Assembly (NCBI RefSeq): GCF_001999985.1
Contig: NZ_CP019645.1
Coordinates: forward strand, 558,001 to 622,000
Length of the DNA stretch: 64,000 bases
Direction: 5' to 3'
From: Helicobacter bilis
GTDB taxonomy: Bacteria; Campylobacterota; Campylobacteria; Campylobacterales; Helicobacteraceae
Shown: in pieces, positions 44,316 to 54,249 of the stretch
How positions within the stretch are numbered: position 1 is the first letter of the stretch
Layout: each line of letters begins with the position of its first letter
Made by a program: the position numbers and the translations under genes
Notes under the pieces: generated by a model
What the model was told of the DNA's origin: nothing
The model's input: the letters and a program-made list of their open reading frames with translations, nothing else
Database searches by the model: none

Positions 44316-46590
44316 TAAATTGATAAACTTAAAACAATTTACAGAAACGAGTCATGCTGCCTTGGAGCAGCAAACCTACAAAATTGCCCTGTTTAATAAT
44401 TCTTTAAGAGAGCAAATTATAAGACAACTTCCTAAAGATATTGCACAAGAGCAAGACCACAATCTCTATAACCTCCTATCCTCCCTCTACTCTCACAATG
44501 CCTACTATACTTATGTAGATTCTAAAGACATAGAGAATCTAAGTATTAATGATTTAGATAATGAATCTAAGCTAGGATATTTTTATTGTTTGTATCAATG
44601 CAATCCTTTGCTAGTGCTAGATAATGAAAATAATACAACACTCAATAGCAAAGTCATTACGCAAAATTTTGGTTACAAAGATGATTTTTATCTCTCTTTC
44701 ATCGTCAATAAAGATTCTCTAAATGATACATACCTACAAGCTAGAAAAGCCTTATATAAAACAATGATGAATCTAAGAAAGGAAAGAGAGCAAGAATATC
44801 AAAAAGAACAGACAAGAATCTCACAATTGAGCTATGAGGAATACAAAGAGGAGCAAGGAAAAAAAGAGAGGCAAGAGAGATTTTCAAGTAGAAACACCAA
44901 CACCAACAATCTCATCTTAGAATCTAAAGACAAAAATAATGTGATTATCTTTTTAGATTCTGCTAACTCTCTATCCAACCTTATCCATATCCATAATGAA
45001 AGAATAGATATTTTTACTAAAGATACAAACACTATTGATATACAAGAGTTAGCAAAAGCCTATCAAGATTATGGTATCACTTTAGATTCTTTGCATTCTA
45101 GCAACACACAAATCTTTTTATATTCTCAATTATTATTAGGCTCTAAAGAATCCCCTAATAATCCGTTATTCTTTGGTGAGTTAAACAAAGAGGGCGTGTT
45201 TATAGAATCTAAGCCTGTGTATCACTTAATCGGTGAGATAGATTCTAACTCTATAGAATCTACAAGCAATAATATAGATTCTAATAATTCCCTAAGCACC
45301 CTCCAAGTATTTTTAGGTAGTAATACCCTAACCCTCCTTAATTATTCTCTTATTGATTCTAGCCTTAACATCAAATTAGAATGTAACTCTAAAGAATCTA
45401 AAGAAATACTAGAAAAAGAACAAACACAAAGAGAGCAGACACAAAAAGAATCCACCCCCATAGATTCTCTAACAAGCACCGCATTCTTGCACCCAATATT
45501 AGAAGATAATGAATTAAAATGTCCTCATAATGGAGTAGTAAAACTAAAGAGTAATAAAGGTAAACCTTTTAAGTCTAAAGGCATACCTATGATTCTAGAA
45601 TCTGATTTAATCAACTCTAGCATAGTAGGTTGCACTAATAATATCGCAGGTGTTCCTACTCCATGCACTCTTATTTCTGTAATACTCCCTAGTGCTAGAG
45701 CATTAAAGAAATATAATGATGATTATCCCATAATGCAAGATTTAGTTAATGGCAATGTCTTTAGTGATAAAGGATTCCCTCTTATTGCTACACCTAAGCC
45801 TAATACATTTAAGATAAACTCGCCTAAGCCCACTCATACTAAAGATACAAGTAAAGAAGCATTAGCTTCAGTGATAAGACTTACTAAACCAAGTATGAGA
45901 TTGCGTTATAAAATAAATACACTTCAAAGAGATAATCTGCCTATATATAGACTAAAGCTTAATGGTGAGATTATAGAATCTAGTAGTGATGATGAGGCGC
46001 TGAAAAGTATAACTCTTGATATACATAAGGATACTAAAGACTTAGATTCTACTATAAAGCTAGATAAGAGAGCATATAGCTCACAATCTACACATAATAC
46101 TACTACTCATAATAATACAAACACTACAGACAACAATGCTACAGATTCTACTACTTCATTACTATCCTTACTCCTTAAGGATTATCCTAAATACTATGAG
46201 TTTAAAGAGATAGATTTACAGCTAGATACTAATCTTTTATCACTTATACTCATTATCCCTAAGAAAATCCCTAAAGTCTATGATAAAGCATATAAAGAGT
46301 ATGAATATAAAGATTATGGTGTAGGGAGGTTTCAGTATGTTTATAGGTATTGTGAATGTAGGGAATTAGAAGTAAAGAATAATGACTATACTAATATAGG
46401 ACTACATGGAGATGCACTCACACAATATATCATTACTCTCCTCACTCCAGCTAAAGCAAAGAAAATAGAAATACATTTAGCTAATGGAGTAGATTCTATG
46501 ACAGAATCTAAAGATGATGTGGATTCTCATATCTTAAAGTGTAGTGTCATCAATGGAGGACATAGTGAGAGATTGTGGGGAGATATATGA
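44308..46590 (+). CDS. PAAR-like adaptor, fused long form
   Basis: ATG 44308 is chosen for AAGGA upstream; it overlaps the lipase stop. 760 aa. The N-terminal module has LYSHNAYYTYVDSKDIENL, CLYQCNPLLVLD and a charged coiled coil (~150-200). Then ERIDIFTKDTNTIDIQ and the YHLIGEIDSNSIESTSNN / TLQVFLGSNTLTLLNY block. The PAAR-like domain lies at about 390-500 (CPHNGVVKLKSN ... DKGFPLIATPKPNTF). A C-terminal domain starts KPSMRLRYKINTLQRDNLPIYRL and contains VYDKAYKEYEYKDYGVGRF. It joins in one chain the pieces that are separate at 39277-41452. It probably links effectors to VgrG. Confidence 0.65.
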   Translation: MFDKLINLKQFTETSHAALEQQTYKIALFNNSLREQIIRQLPKDIAQEQDHNLYNLLSSLYSHNAYYTYVDSKDIENLSINDLDNESKLGYFYCLYQCNPLLVLDNENNTTLNSKVITQNFGYKDDFYLSFIVNKDSLNDTYLQARKALYKTMMNLRKEREQEYQKEQTRISQLSYEEYKEEQGKKERQERFSSRNTNTNNLILESKDKNNVIIFLDSANSLSNLIHIHNERIDIFTKDTNTIDIQELAKAYQDYGITLDSLHSSNTQIFLYSQLLLGSKESPNNPLFFGELNKEGVFIESKPVYHLIGEIDSNSIESTSNNIDSNNSLSTLQVFLGSNTLTLLNYSLIDSSLNIKLECNSKESKEILEKEQTQREQTQKESTPIDSLTSTAFLHPILEDNELKCPHNGVVKLKSNKGKPFKSKGIPMILESDLINSSIVGCTNNIAGVPTPCTLISVILPSARALKKYNDDYPIMQDLVNGNVFSDKGFPLIATPKPNTFKINSPKPTHTKDTSKEALASVIRLTKPSMRLRYKINTLQRDNLPIYRLKLNGEIIESSSDDEALKSITLDIHKDTKDLDSTIKLDKRAYSSQSTHNTTTHNNTNTTDNNATDSTTSLLSLLLKDYPKYYEFKEIDLQLDTNLLSLILIIPKKIPKVYDKAYKEYEYKDYGVGRFQYVYRYCECRELEVKNNDYTNIGLHGDALTQYIITLLTPAKAKKIEIHLANGVDSMTESKDDVDSHILKCSVINGGHSERLWGDI

Positions 46591-46715
46591 AACTACAAGG
46601 ATACTTGGTGTATAATGCAGGATAAAATGGTATAGTGATATATGACACTAAAGATATATGCAAAAATGCTATGAGCGGTGTTGAAAGGCAAATTATGGAG
46701 GAGAATGTATGCTAA
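46587..46715 (+). pseudogene. Tiny ORF with an in-frame TAA
   Basis: MKLQGYLVYNAG, TAA, then NGIVIYDTKDICKNAMSGVERQIMEENVC to TAA 46713-46715, all in one frame. The ATG overlaps the stop of the adaptor (ATGA) and the end overlaps the start of the 1230-aa gene. AAA to TAA would explain the stop. The intact peptide would have 42 residues; function unknown. Confidence 0.45.
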
Positions 46716-49700
46716 TACATACTAGAAAAGAGCTTTTGAGGGAGATTGAAGCCTTACTAAAGCCAAAAGATGGATACTCGATAAGCAAAATTGATTTTAT
46801 TTGTCCAAATTTTAATTATTTTAATTATCTTTATGCAAAAACACAAAACGATAATATACCTCCAAAGAATATTGACATTTTTAAAAAGATTATCCAAGAA
46901 CTTAAATCCTTGCAAAATAAAAATACTAGTGTAGAAATTACTATTCATACATTTAATGAAATTGATCAAAATATGAACTTGGCAGTTTTAGAAAAGCAAA
47001 AATATATAAGATATTTAGAATCTTTTGGGGATCAATTAGTTTCACATTCTCCCAAAGGAAAAAATTGTATTACAATCAATTCATATCATTATACAGATAA
47101 TCCGCTAATTAAGCTCATTCAGCAATTTAAAAACCAAACTAATAACAAAAATGTAGAAACACTGAAAGATTTATTTGAATCTCTTGATAAGGATAAATTA
47201 CGAAATGCGAATTTTCAAAGCTTAAAGGAATATATGAAAAATTATATTAACAATATTGATGAATCTAAGCTTTTTACAGAAAAAATTAAACCTTATTTGA
47301 ATGATAGTTTCAAGCATTCTTTAGAATCATTGATTGAGCATATAAAAAAACTCTTGGAAAATAAAGACAATGATACATGGAAGATAGCTATTAAACTTGT
47401 ATTTGATGTTGCAATAAACATACCTTTATTATCTAACCCTTATAGCCTTGCTATAGGTATCGTGGGGATAGGTGCTAGTGTGGCTTTATTTATGGATGAG
47501 TTTAATGAACTACAAAATAGAGAATATCAACACCTTCTAACTCCTTTGGCAAATTTATTGGCAACAGAATTTGGTATGTTTATAGGTTATGCAAATACTC
47601 ATCTTTTAACTTGTGCCTTGATTATTAATAAAAAAGAAATTTTAGATATTTCTTCATTTAATATTGATGTTATGGCTCATTCATCTTGTATAGAATCTAA
47701 CCTCGCTTATAAGGCTTCTATACCCAATGGTGAAATAGATATAGAAAAATTTTTCTTACAAAGTCACGATCAATCTAATTCATTTAAATTGTTTAATAAT
47801 ACTTTTGATTCAACCCTCTATCTTAATCATAAAGCTAGCAATAGTATATATCCAATTCTTAGTAAAAGTATTGTAGGTTTTAATCATATTTCTTATATAG
47901 AAAGTCCCTACTTTAATTCTGCCAAACTAGCCGAATCATTTGCTAATAAGGAGAATAAAACAATCACAAATATGGGTAAAAATTATCTTATTATCACTAA
48001 TGCCCCAAGCAAACATAATGCAAAACTCACAGAGGTAATCACTGAAACTATAGCAAATAATCATATCCAAGATAAACATAGGAATGAGATAGGATTTACA
48101 TATAATGAACGACAAAATACTTACAATAGTAGCAGAGATTATAGCAATTATGCGATACAGATAGAAGCTGACAATGATAAACCATTTATCTTGCAGCTTT
48201 CTCCATTTGTGAAAATCACAAGAAATAAATATAATGAATTTAAAGAATCTTATACAAAATTGCTTGAATTAAATACTCAGTTAGACGAAGCACAAAGTAA
48301 GTGGAATATATTACATATAACACATAGCGATAATGAAGGGATTAAAAATGATATAAATAAATTATATACTGCAAATGATAATATATATAATTACAGATAT
48401 ATCAACCAATTCTTTAAAAATAATGAAGATAAAAAAAGTATTATAGAAAAAGAAAAAGAACTTACAAAAGAGTATTTAACAATGTTGCAAGATTTCTCTC
48501 AAAATATTTTCAACAATATAAACAATATGGCAAACAAACAACAATTAAAAACAAGTGATATATCAATAATGTTTTTGAAGGTAGCACTATCCCTGCATCA
48601 CACAAAGAAACTTTTTCCTCATATAACAATTATAACAGATAAAGGAGTGTGCGTAATAAACTATCTTGATACAAAATACGAGATAAAGTGTCGTTATCTT
48701 GAGGGTTATAATAATATATTTGTAAAAATCTATGATTATTTACAATCAAATACAAATATACCTGTTGATGAAATCAAAACATCACAATTTTTTCAAGATT
48801 TAGAAAAACAAATAGACAACCAAGAATCTTTAGAATACCCTAAAAAAATAGAGCTTAATGGCAAGGTAAAAACAATTAATAATTTTGACGAAGAACTTAC
48901 ATTTTTGTATGGTGATGAATACTTGAAAGATAGGTATCAGTATAAGATAGAAGAAATTGTAACCATTTCTTTTTACAACATATTAGCTTGCACTTGTCCT
49001 TTTATCAACTTTGCTCTTGATGATAATTATATAAAAATTATGGAGCGTATAATTAAATTTATGGTTACACAAGCTACGCAAGGGTTGGATCAGGCTATAC
49101 TTGATATGTTAGGTGTGTTTCATTTGACCAAACAAAAATTTTTTCCAGATGAGAGCTATGTAGAATTAAACAATAACAAAAAATCTATTAAAGAAGGAGG
49201 GGAGAAAATTAAGCAAACTACCAAAGATTATGCTATTACAGAACTAAGACTAACAAAAAAACAATTAGCGCATTTTGAAGCAAAATCAGCTATTATCACA
49301 GGGATAAAGCAAAAATTAGATAACCAAAAAGAACTTAATCTCTCTAACCTAAAATCATCTATCAAACAACATTTAAAAGCTAAAGGAAGTATAAATGCAA
49401 TAGATGAGAAATTTATAGATAGAATGTATTTTTATTATGATGGCTCAAAGCCCCATCAAAGCTATCTTGTCGGTAAAAATCAAATTCTTAAAATTATAGC
49501 CGATGCAAAAAACCTCACATATACAAAAATAATAAAAGAAGTTAAAAGCAATATGGCTCAAATGGCAAGGGAAGCTGTATTCGTCATAGCATTAGAATTA
49601 ATTTTTCCAAGTAATTATGACGCCATAAAACAACAATACGATAATCTTATATATAGGTTTTATACATTCAAGTATGATGCACCATATGCCTTAATCAAAG

Positions 49701-50401
49701 ATGATTTTGTAACCTATCCTATGGTTGTAAATGCTAGATTTATGAGCTTTGATTTAAAAAAACTTTTTTATGGTATTAATCTTTGCACAGGAGTATTTCA
49801 TAATCATCTAAGCTTTCATTATGAGTTAGATGCAAAATCAGAAGAAAGTCATCATTTTGCTTTGAAACGATTGCTTGGCTATCTCATCATTGATGAAATG
49901 CGAAGTGAAAAGCGAGATTCTGCGAATCTTATCAGCGATGAAGTGTTTTTTAATGATGATTTTACAATATCACTAGATAATATCCTAAAATATCAAGTGC
50001 CAAAAGAGAGTAGCTTGTATCGGAAGTTTAAGGATTTGGAGAGAAAAGGGGTAGCATCAGCCATTGATGCGTATAATGAAGCTATAAGCATACTTGCTGA
50101 TTATGCAGACTATTATTTTACTTATACAAGAAAAGTCAATGATAAAGGTATAATGTTAAGCTATAAAGAAGATAAGAATAAAGCAAGAAGATTTTTAGAA
50201 TGTCTCAATACCATAGGACAAAACAATATTAGGGCTTTATATGTGGGGATAAACGATAAGGAAAACCTAAACAATCCATCGCCAACACCACATATTGTAG
50301 GAACAGATGTAGGTGAAGATAAAAACAAGGAGAAATGTCCTAAACTCATAGGTAGACTAGCCACTACGATAATCATAGAAGATGGACTATGGTTAGGCTA
50401 G
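46709..50401 (+). CDS. Very large putative T6SS effector (1230 aa), family A
   Basis: 1230 aa with GGAGG at the start. The N-terminal ~160 residues are alpha/beta (FICPNFNYFNYLYAK, VEITIHTFNEIDQNMNLAVLEKQKYI). A hydrophobic pair lies at about 225-260 (IAIKLVFDVAINIPLLSNPYSLAIGIVGIGASVALFM). A long helical middle follows, then a C-terminal domain with KDDFVTYPMVVNARFMSF, LLGYLIIDEMRSEKR and the ending LIGRLATTIIIEDGLWLG. The gene at 58091 shares the size, the hydrophobic pair, the TYPM segment and the ending. Both follow a PAAR-like adaptor and precede a paralogous repeat protein. No known toxin motif is visible. Membrane insertion is possible. Confidence 0.55.
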   Translation: MLIHTRKELLREIEALLKPKDGYSISKIDFICPNFNYFNYLYAKTQNDNIPPKNIDIFKKIIQELKSLQNKNTSVEITIHTFNEIDQNMNLAVLEKQKYIRYLESFGDQLVSHSPKGKNCITINSYHYTDNPLIKLIQQFKNQTNNKNVETLKDLFESLDKDKLRNANFQSLKEYMKNYINNIDESKLFTEKIKPYLNDSFKHSLESLIEHIKKLLENKDNDTWKIAIKLVFDVAINIPLLSNPYSLAIGIVGIGASVALFMDEFNELQNREYQHLLTPLANLLATEFGMFIGYANTHLLTCALIINKKEILDISSFNIDVMAHSSCIESNLAYKASIPNGEIDIEKFFLQSHDQSNSFKLFNNTFDSTLYLNHKASNSIYPILSKSIVGFNHISYIESPYFNSAKLAESFANKENKTITNMGKNYLIITNAPSKHNAKLTEVITETIANNHIQDKHRNEIGFTYNERQNTYNSSRDYSNYAIQIEADNDKPFILQLSPFVKITRNKYNEFKESYTKLLELNTQLDEAQSKWNILHITHSDNEGIKNDINKLYTANDNIYNYRYINQFFKNNEDKKSIIEKEKELTKEYLTMLQDFSQNIFNNINNMANKQQLKTSDISIMFLKVALSLHHTKKLFPHITIITDKGVCVINYLDTKYEIKCRYLEGYNNIFVKIYDYLQSNTNIPVDEIKTSQFFQDLEKQIDNQESLEYPKKIELNGKVKTINNFDEELTFLYGDEYLKDRYQYKIEEIVTISFYNILACTCPFINFALDDNYIKIMERIIKFMVTQATQGLDQAILDMLGVFHLTKQKFFPDESYVELNNNKKSIKEGGEKIKQTTKDYAITELRLTKKQLAHFEAKSAIITGIKQKLDNQKELNLSNLKSSIKQHLKAKGSINAIDEKFIDRMYFYYDGSKPHQSYLVGKNQILKIIADAKNLTYTKIIKEVKSNMAQMAREAVFVIALELIFPSNYDAIKQQYDNLIYRFYTFKYDAPYALIKDDFVTYPMVVNARFMSFDLKKLFYGINLCTGVFHNHLSFHYELDAKSEESHHFALKRLLGYLIIDEMRSEKRDSANLISDEVFFNDDFTISLDNILKYQVPKESSLYRKFKDLERKGVASAIDAYNEAISILADYADYYFTYTRKVNDKGIMLSYKEDKNKARRFLECLNTIGQNNIRALYVGINDKENLNNPSPTPHIVGTDVGEDKNKEKCPKLIGRLATTIIIEDGLWLG

Positions 50402-50431
50402 ATTTTATAAACCAAAATATAAGGAGAATAT

Positions 50432-51700
50432 GTGAGTGATACTTATCAAATCTACACACCTAATGCACTGGCATTGCAAGTTGATAAAAGCACAAATAAA
50501 ATTCATTTTACCCCTAGAAATGATGTGAAAACAGGTAAATACACAGAAGCTTATTCTAAAGCTCTTATAGAAGCTTGGCAGATAATGGAGGAGGCAAAGA
50601 AAAAGTATAAACCTAACTATCTAGACCCCACAATAAGGACAGGACAGCCTTCTACTCTATTAGAATTTAGAGAAATCCAAAAGCTTTATTATAAAGACCC
50701 TATAAAAGGAGCGATAGCCCCTTGGACTAAGAGCGAAAAAGCATATTATGAATCTCTAAAGACAAAAAGAGAGAGATATCAATATCTTGTTATTAGAAGT
50801 GGCTTAAGAAGTGCAGTCATAGATATACCATTTGATGCCATAGGTGGAGTAGATGAGAATGGCAGAGTGATAAATCCAGAACATGAAGAGATATTTTATG
50901 AGGTAGATAAAAATAAAGATACTTTAAGATCTGAATTTTTTGCAACAGAATGGGGTATAGCGGCGGGGATACTAGGGAATCCAGAATATTTTGCTTCAGA
51001 TTTAACAGGCTTTAGTGCGCGATATGTGCAATCTACAATATTATACATTCAACTCAATCCAAAAATAGATTATAGAGGTATATCAAAGCCAATAGAAGTG
51101 TATGGAGAAGATTATTTGGGGAGTTTTAAAACAGGTATAAGAAAAAACCCTTTACGCAAACAACAGCTCTCTGCCCTAGCTAAGAAAATAAAGCCAGATA
51201 GATTTGGTATGCTTCCATACATTGATGAGATAATGGGGGTGGATTGGGTAATGGATTTGAATATACACTATGGATATTCAGTAGATGAAAATGGATTTAC
51301 TATTGAAAGACTCAATGATGAGATATATGAAGGCAAACTGCTAGACCCTAGAGATCCTAAAGCTACCGAACAAACAAGAAGAGAGTTTAAAGAAAGCATG
51401 GGAAAAATAAGCTTTTGGAGGTATGATGTTGATTTAAATAATGAACGGACGCAGCAATCAGCAGATTTGTATATAGATACTATGCTTTTAGAAGCCAAAA
51501 TCATGGCAGCAACTCCCCCTCAAGGCTATCCTAATGCTCCTACTTACTATATCCCAGAGTATTTAGAAGAGCTTTATAAAGATGGTAAGTTTGATGTTAA
51601 GCTAGACCCTAGAATCCCAGCAATGTATAGAGAAAGCTTCCCAGCAGAACTAAGAGAAAAGATACTAGCTTATGCTAAAAAGCATAATATTAAGGACTAA
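50432..51700 (+). CDS. Partner protein of the 1230-aa gene
   Basis: 422 aa from GTG 50432 with AAGGAG 5 bases upstream. No signal or membrane segment. Shared with the 578-aa protein at 62094: the start (IYTPNALALQVDKSTNKI against TIKAPNGLEVIFDSKTNLI), IAPWTKSEKAYYESLK, ERYQYLVIRSGL, and the end LDPRIPAMYRESFPAELREKILAYAKKHNIK. The 62094 copy has extra helical repeats in the middle, which this one lacks. Placement directly after the giant gene suggests cytoplasmic immunity or chaperone. Confidence 0.5.
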   Translation: MSDTYQIYTPNALALQVDKSTNKIHFTPRNDVKTGKYTEAYSKALIEAWQIMEEAKKKYKPNYLDPTIRTGQPSTLLEFREIQKLYYKDPIKGAIAPWTKSEKAYYESLKTKRERYQYLVIRSGLRSAVIDIPFDAIGGVDENGRVINPEHEEIFYEVDKNKDTLRSEFFATEWGIAAGILGNPEYFASDLTGFSARYVQSTILYIQLNPKIDYRGISKPIEVYGEDYLGSFKTGIRKNPLRKQQLSALAKKIKPDRFGMLPYIDEIMGVDWVMDLNIHYGYSVDENGFTIERLNDEIYEGKLLDPRDPKATEQTRREFKESMGKISFWRYDVDLNNERTQQSADLYIDTMLLEAKIMAATPPQGYPNAPTYYIPEYLEELYKDGKFDVKLDPRIPAMYRESFPAELREKILAYAKKHNIKD

Positions 51701-52193
51701 AGAAGCAAAGCATAATCCTGTGATAGCAGTAAGATTGCAAAGTAATAAAGGTAAAAGCTTTAAATCTAAAGATATCCCTATGATTTTAGAATCTGATTTA
51801 ATCAACTCTAGCATAGTAGGTTGCACTAATAATATCGCAGGTGTTCCTACTCCATGCACTCTTATTTCTGTAATACTCCCTAGTGCTAGAGCATTAAAGA
51901 AATATAATGATGATTATCCAATTATGCAAGATTTAGTTAATGGCAATGTCTTTAGTGATAAAGGATTCCCTCTTATTGCTACACCTAAGCCTAATACATT
52001 TAAGATAAACTTGCCTAAGCCCACAAACGCTAATACACAAAATAAACAAAAGCTAGAGCCACAAATAAAGCTCTATAAACCAACACTAAGACTGCATTAT
52101 AAAATCACTCCATTACAAAAAGATAATATCCCTATATATAGATTAAAGTGTAATGATGGGATTAGCAACCATATTGTAGAATCTTATTTTTAG
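51672..52193 (+). pseudogene. PAAR-like tip domain fragment lacking its front
   Basis: The frame opens inside the end of the previous gene. From AGTAATAAAGG it follows the tip domain of 44308 nearly base for base (SNKGKSFKSK ... SSIVGCTNNIAGVPTPCTLI ... KGFPLIATPKPNTF), then the start of the C-terminal domain (KPTLRLHYKITPLQKDNIPIYRL), and stops. The adaptor body and the CPHNG element are missing. It is the complement of the piece lost at 38183-38938: that one breaks, and this one starts, at the same AGTAAT. Confidence 0.65.
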
Positions 52194-52214
52194 AATCTAA
52201 AAAGGTCGTGTAAA

Positions 52215-52649
52215 ATGAAACTTCCTATTTACTCACATATCAAAGCAAAGCTAGAATCTAAAGGGCTAGATTCTATCACAAGTGGGCAGATTGCGTGGTT
52301 TATGTGTAGTGTGGGAATCTTTATCCCTCCTATGCTGTATTTCTATTTCGCAGACAATAATCAGAATGTGATTTTATTATATATGCTCCTTATTTTTGTA
52401 TTTAATTTCTTTTATCTAAAAAATATACCACCATTATTATTAGTTGTATTTTTTATCATTTTATTTTTTGGCTTTGTAAATTACCTTAATAGTGCAATTT
52501 GGGTAGCTTTAGGTATATCATTTCTATGTGTAGTGAGCGTTTGTGTGATAGCTAGAAAATGGAGGTTTCTTATTGTTTTTTGTTTTGGCATAACTTTTAT
52601 CACTTTAATGTTTCAATTATTTAAAATACTAGGAGGACTTGTGAAATGA
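52215..52649 (+). CDS. Polytopic membrane protein, first immunity-type gene of the Cys/His array
   Basis: 144 aa. After ~25 polar residues come five hydrophobic helices (WFMCSVGIFIPPMLYFYFA, VILLYMLLIFVFNFFYL, PPLLLVVFFIILFFGFV, AIWVALGISFLCVVSVCVIA, FLIVFCFGITFITLMFQLF). It differs from the smaller membrane proteins later in the array. It is preceded by AGAATCTAAAAAGG, and its stop overlaps the first stub (AAATGAAA). Confidence 0.5.
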   Translation: MKLPIYSHIKAKLESKGLDSITSGQIAWFMCSVGIFIPPMLYFYFADNNQNVILLYMLLIFVFNFFYLKNIPPLLLVVFFIILFFGFVNYLNSAIWVALGISFLCVVSVCVIARKWRFLIVFCFGITFITLMFQLFKILGGLVK

Positions 52650-52960
52650 AATATTATGTAACGATTTATATAGATATATTAAAAGAATTAAGGTTATTTA
52701 GTGGCGACTTCACCCACGCTTTCTTAGGACTCACCAAAGGTAAATCGCCTGATGAATTAGATAAAATAGATAAAGAACTAAGAGATAAAAAGCTTAAAAA
52801 TGCTGATTGGAAAGATTTCGATAAGAAATGGTATGAAACAATGGATACAAATGAATATAACAATGGCTTTTGGGGCTTTGGCACGGGTGTAAGCGAAGTA
52901 TGTGATGTGGCAGGTAAGGTATTTAAATATAATCAATATGCAATAAGAGAGAATCTATGA
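52646..52960 (+). CDS. Cys/His-hydrolase effector 5' stub
   Basis: 104 codons matching the front of the intact effector at 55214: YYVTIYIDILKEL, THAFLGLTKGKSPDELDK, NGFWGFGTGVSEV, GKVFKYNQYA. It has the His of HAFLGL but ends before the Cys-containing half. It is the most diverged stub. It overlaps the gene after it (CTATGA). Confidence 0.65.
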   Translation: MKYYVTIYIDILKELRLFSGDFTHAFLGLTKGKSPDELDKIDKELRDKKLKNADWKDFDKKWYETMDTNEYNNGFWGFGTGVSEVCDVAGKVFKYNQYAIRENL

Positions 52961-53283
52961 AAGATAAATTTCAATGGCAGAAATTTATTTTGGATTGTTT
53001 TATATGTTTTGGGGTTGTAATAATCTCTCCAATTGTATATTCTATTTTAGTAAAAAGTGATAATTTGCAATGGCTTTTATATCCAACGCAATGGCTTTTT
53101 GATATTAACATTCATACTATTGGTGATATAGCGGAATTTATCGTTGGTTTTTTTTCACTAAGCCTTATTGTATTTTTTGTAATCAATATTTCCTATAAGA
53201 TACACAAGGTGAGTTTGGGCTTGAGTTTAATTTTTATGGTATGTTATACCGTATTTGGATATTATTTTTTTAGTCATTTATAA
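52957..53283 (+). CDS. Small membrane protein, immunity-type (Cys/His array)
   Basis: 108 aa with the family opening FQWQKFILDCFICFGVVIISPIVYSIL, then helices IAEFIVGFFSLSLIVFFVINI and LGLSLIFMVCYTVFGYYFF. The K-F-I-L-D-C-F-(I/V)-C start is shared by all four small membrane genes in this array. Ends 9 bases before the next stub. Confidence 0.6.
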   Translation: MKDKFQWQKFILDCFICFGVVIISPIVYSILVKSDNLQWLLYPTQWLFDINIHTIGDIAEFIVGFFSLSLIVFFVINISYKIHKVSLGLSLIFMVCYTVFGYYFFSHL

Positions 53284-53292
53284 AGAAGTGTT

Positions 53293-53625
53293 ATGCAATA
53301 TTTTGTAACTATTTACATTAATCCAATGGATTTCAATACTAGAGATATTGTGGTTGTCCCTCACGCCTTTTTGGGCTTAACACGCAAACACCCTGATGAG
53401 TTGGACAAGTTAGGCAATATTGAGATAGAAAAATATTCTAATCCGCAATATGACCCTTTTACGCAATCTTACTGTAATGCTATCAAAAAAGAAAAAGGCA
53501 AATGGTATGAACAAATCTATCCCAGCATATTAGATTCTAACTTTGGCGGTGAGGGATTCTTTGGTTTTGCCCCTGTAGAATCTACTACTAATCATTGGGG
53601 TAAGGTGTATGAAAATAATCAGTAA
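53293..53625 (+). CDS. Cys/His-hydrolase effector 5' stub
   Basis: 110 codons: QYFVTIYINPMDF, PHAFLGLTRKHPDELDK, EIEKYSNPQYDPFTQSY, KGKWYEQIYPSILDSNFGGEGFFGFAPVES, HWGKVYENNQ. It stops precisely where the intact protein goes on with YAPEGNN. It has the His but not the Cys half. The next gene starts 16 bases later. Confidence 0.7.
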   Translation: MQYFVTIYINPMDFNTRDIVVVPHAFLGLTRKHPDELDKLGNIEIEKYSNPQYDPFTQSYCNAIKKEKGKWYEQIYPSILDSNFGGEGFFGFAPVESTTNHWGKVYENNQ

Positions 53626-53641
53626 AATAAAAGGCTAGAAA

Positions 53642-53971
53642 ATGAAAGAAAAGTTTAATTTTGCTAAATTTATTTTAGATTGTTTTATTTGTTTGGGATT
53701 GATGATAGTATCAAGCATTGTATTTTTTATGCCTATCTCATATCTTACACAAATGATTGAATATTCATTAAATTTATTCATAGACAGCTCGAAGTTTTTT
53801 CGTAATTTTTCATTCACTATTATATTTGTTCCACCATCATTGATTTTACCATTGGTTTGTTATAGTAAATTTTATAAGTTTTACAAAACAAGCCTTATCT
53901 TTTGTTTTTTGATATTAGTGATATTTGTTGTTTTTGTAGATTACACACTCAGTTATAATTTCAGAAAATAG
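53642..53971 (+). CDS. Small membrane protein, immunity-type (Cys/His array)
   Basis: 109 aa with the family opening FNFAKFILDCFICLGLMIVSSIVFFMPISYL, then helices TIIFVPPSLILPLVCYSKFY and TSLIFCFLILVIFVVFVDY. It lies between two stubs of the same subtype but its sequence is well diverged from the copies at 54247 and 54863. Confidence 0.6.
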   Translation: MKEKFNFAKFILDCFICLGLMIVSSIVFFMPISYLTQMIEYSLNLFIDSSKFFRNFSFTIIFVPPSLILPLVCYSKFYKFYKTSLIFCFLILVIFVVFVDYTLSYNFRK

Positions 53972-53983
53972 AAAGGATTTTTT

Positions 53984-54249
53984 ATGCAGTATTTTGTAAC
54001 AATCTATATTAATCCAATGGCTTTTAACACTACAGATATTATGGTTATCCCTCACGCATTTCTAGGACTTACCCATATACACCCTGATGAGCTAGATTCA
54101 CTAGGTGATATTGAGATAGAGAAATATTCTAATCCACAATATGATTCTTTCATAGGTTGCTATTTTAATACGATAAAAAAAGACAAAGGCAAATAGTATG
54201 AAAGGGTATATCCTAGTATATTAGATTCTAACTTTAAGGAAATCGTGTG
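53984..54249 (+). pseudogene. Cys/His-hydrolase effector 5' stub with a nonsense codon
   Basis: The frame starts like its sisters (QYFVTIYINPMAF, PHAFLGLTHIHPDELDSLGD, EIEKYSNPQYDSFIGCYFNTIKK). At 54194-54196 TAG replaces the TGG of KGKWYE. After it the frame carries on YERVYPSILDSNFKEIV to TGA 54247-54249, overlapping the next GTG. It diverges from the intact gene just after TTAGATTCTAACTT. Confidence 0.7.

Noticed and set aside
46757-46969. Minus-strand open frame at the start of the 1230-aa gene
   Set aside because: Lies wholly inside a long coupled plus-strand gene with a paralogue; shadow.
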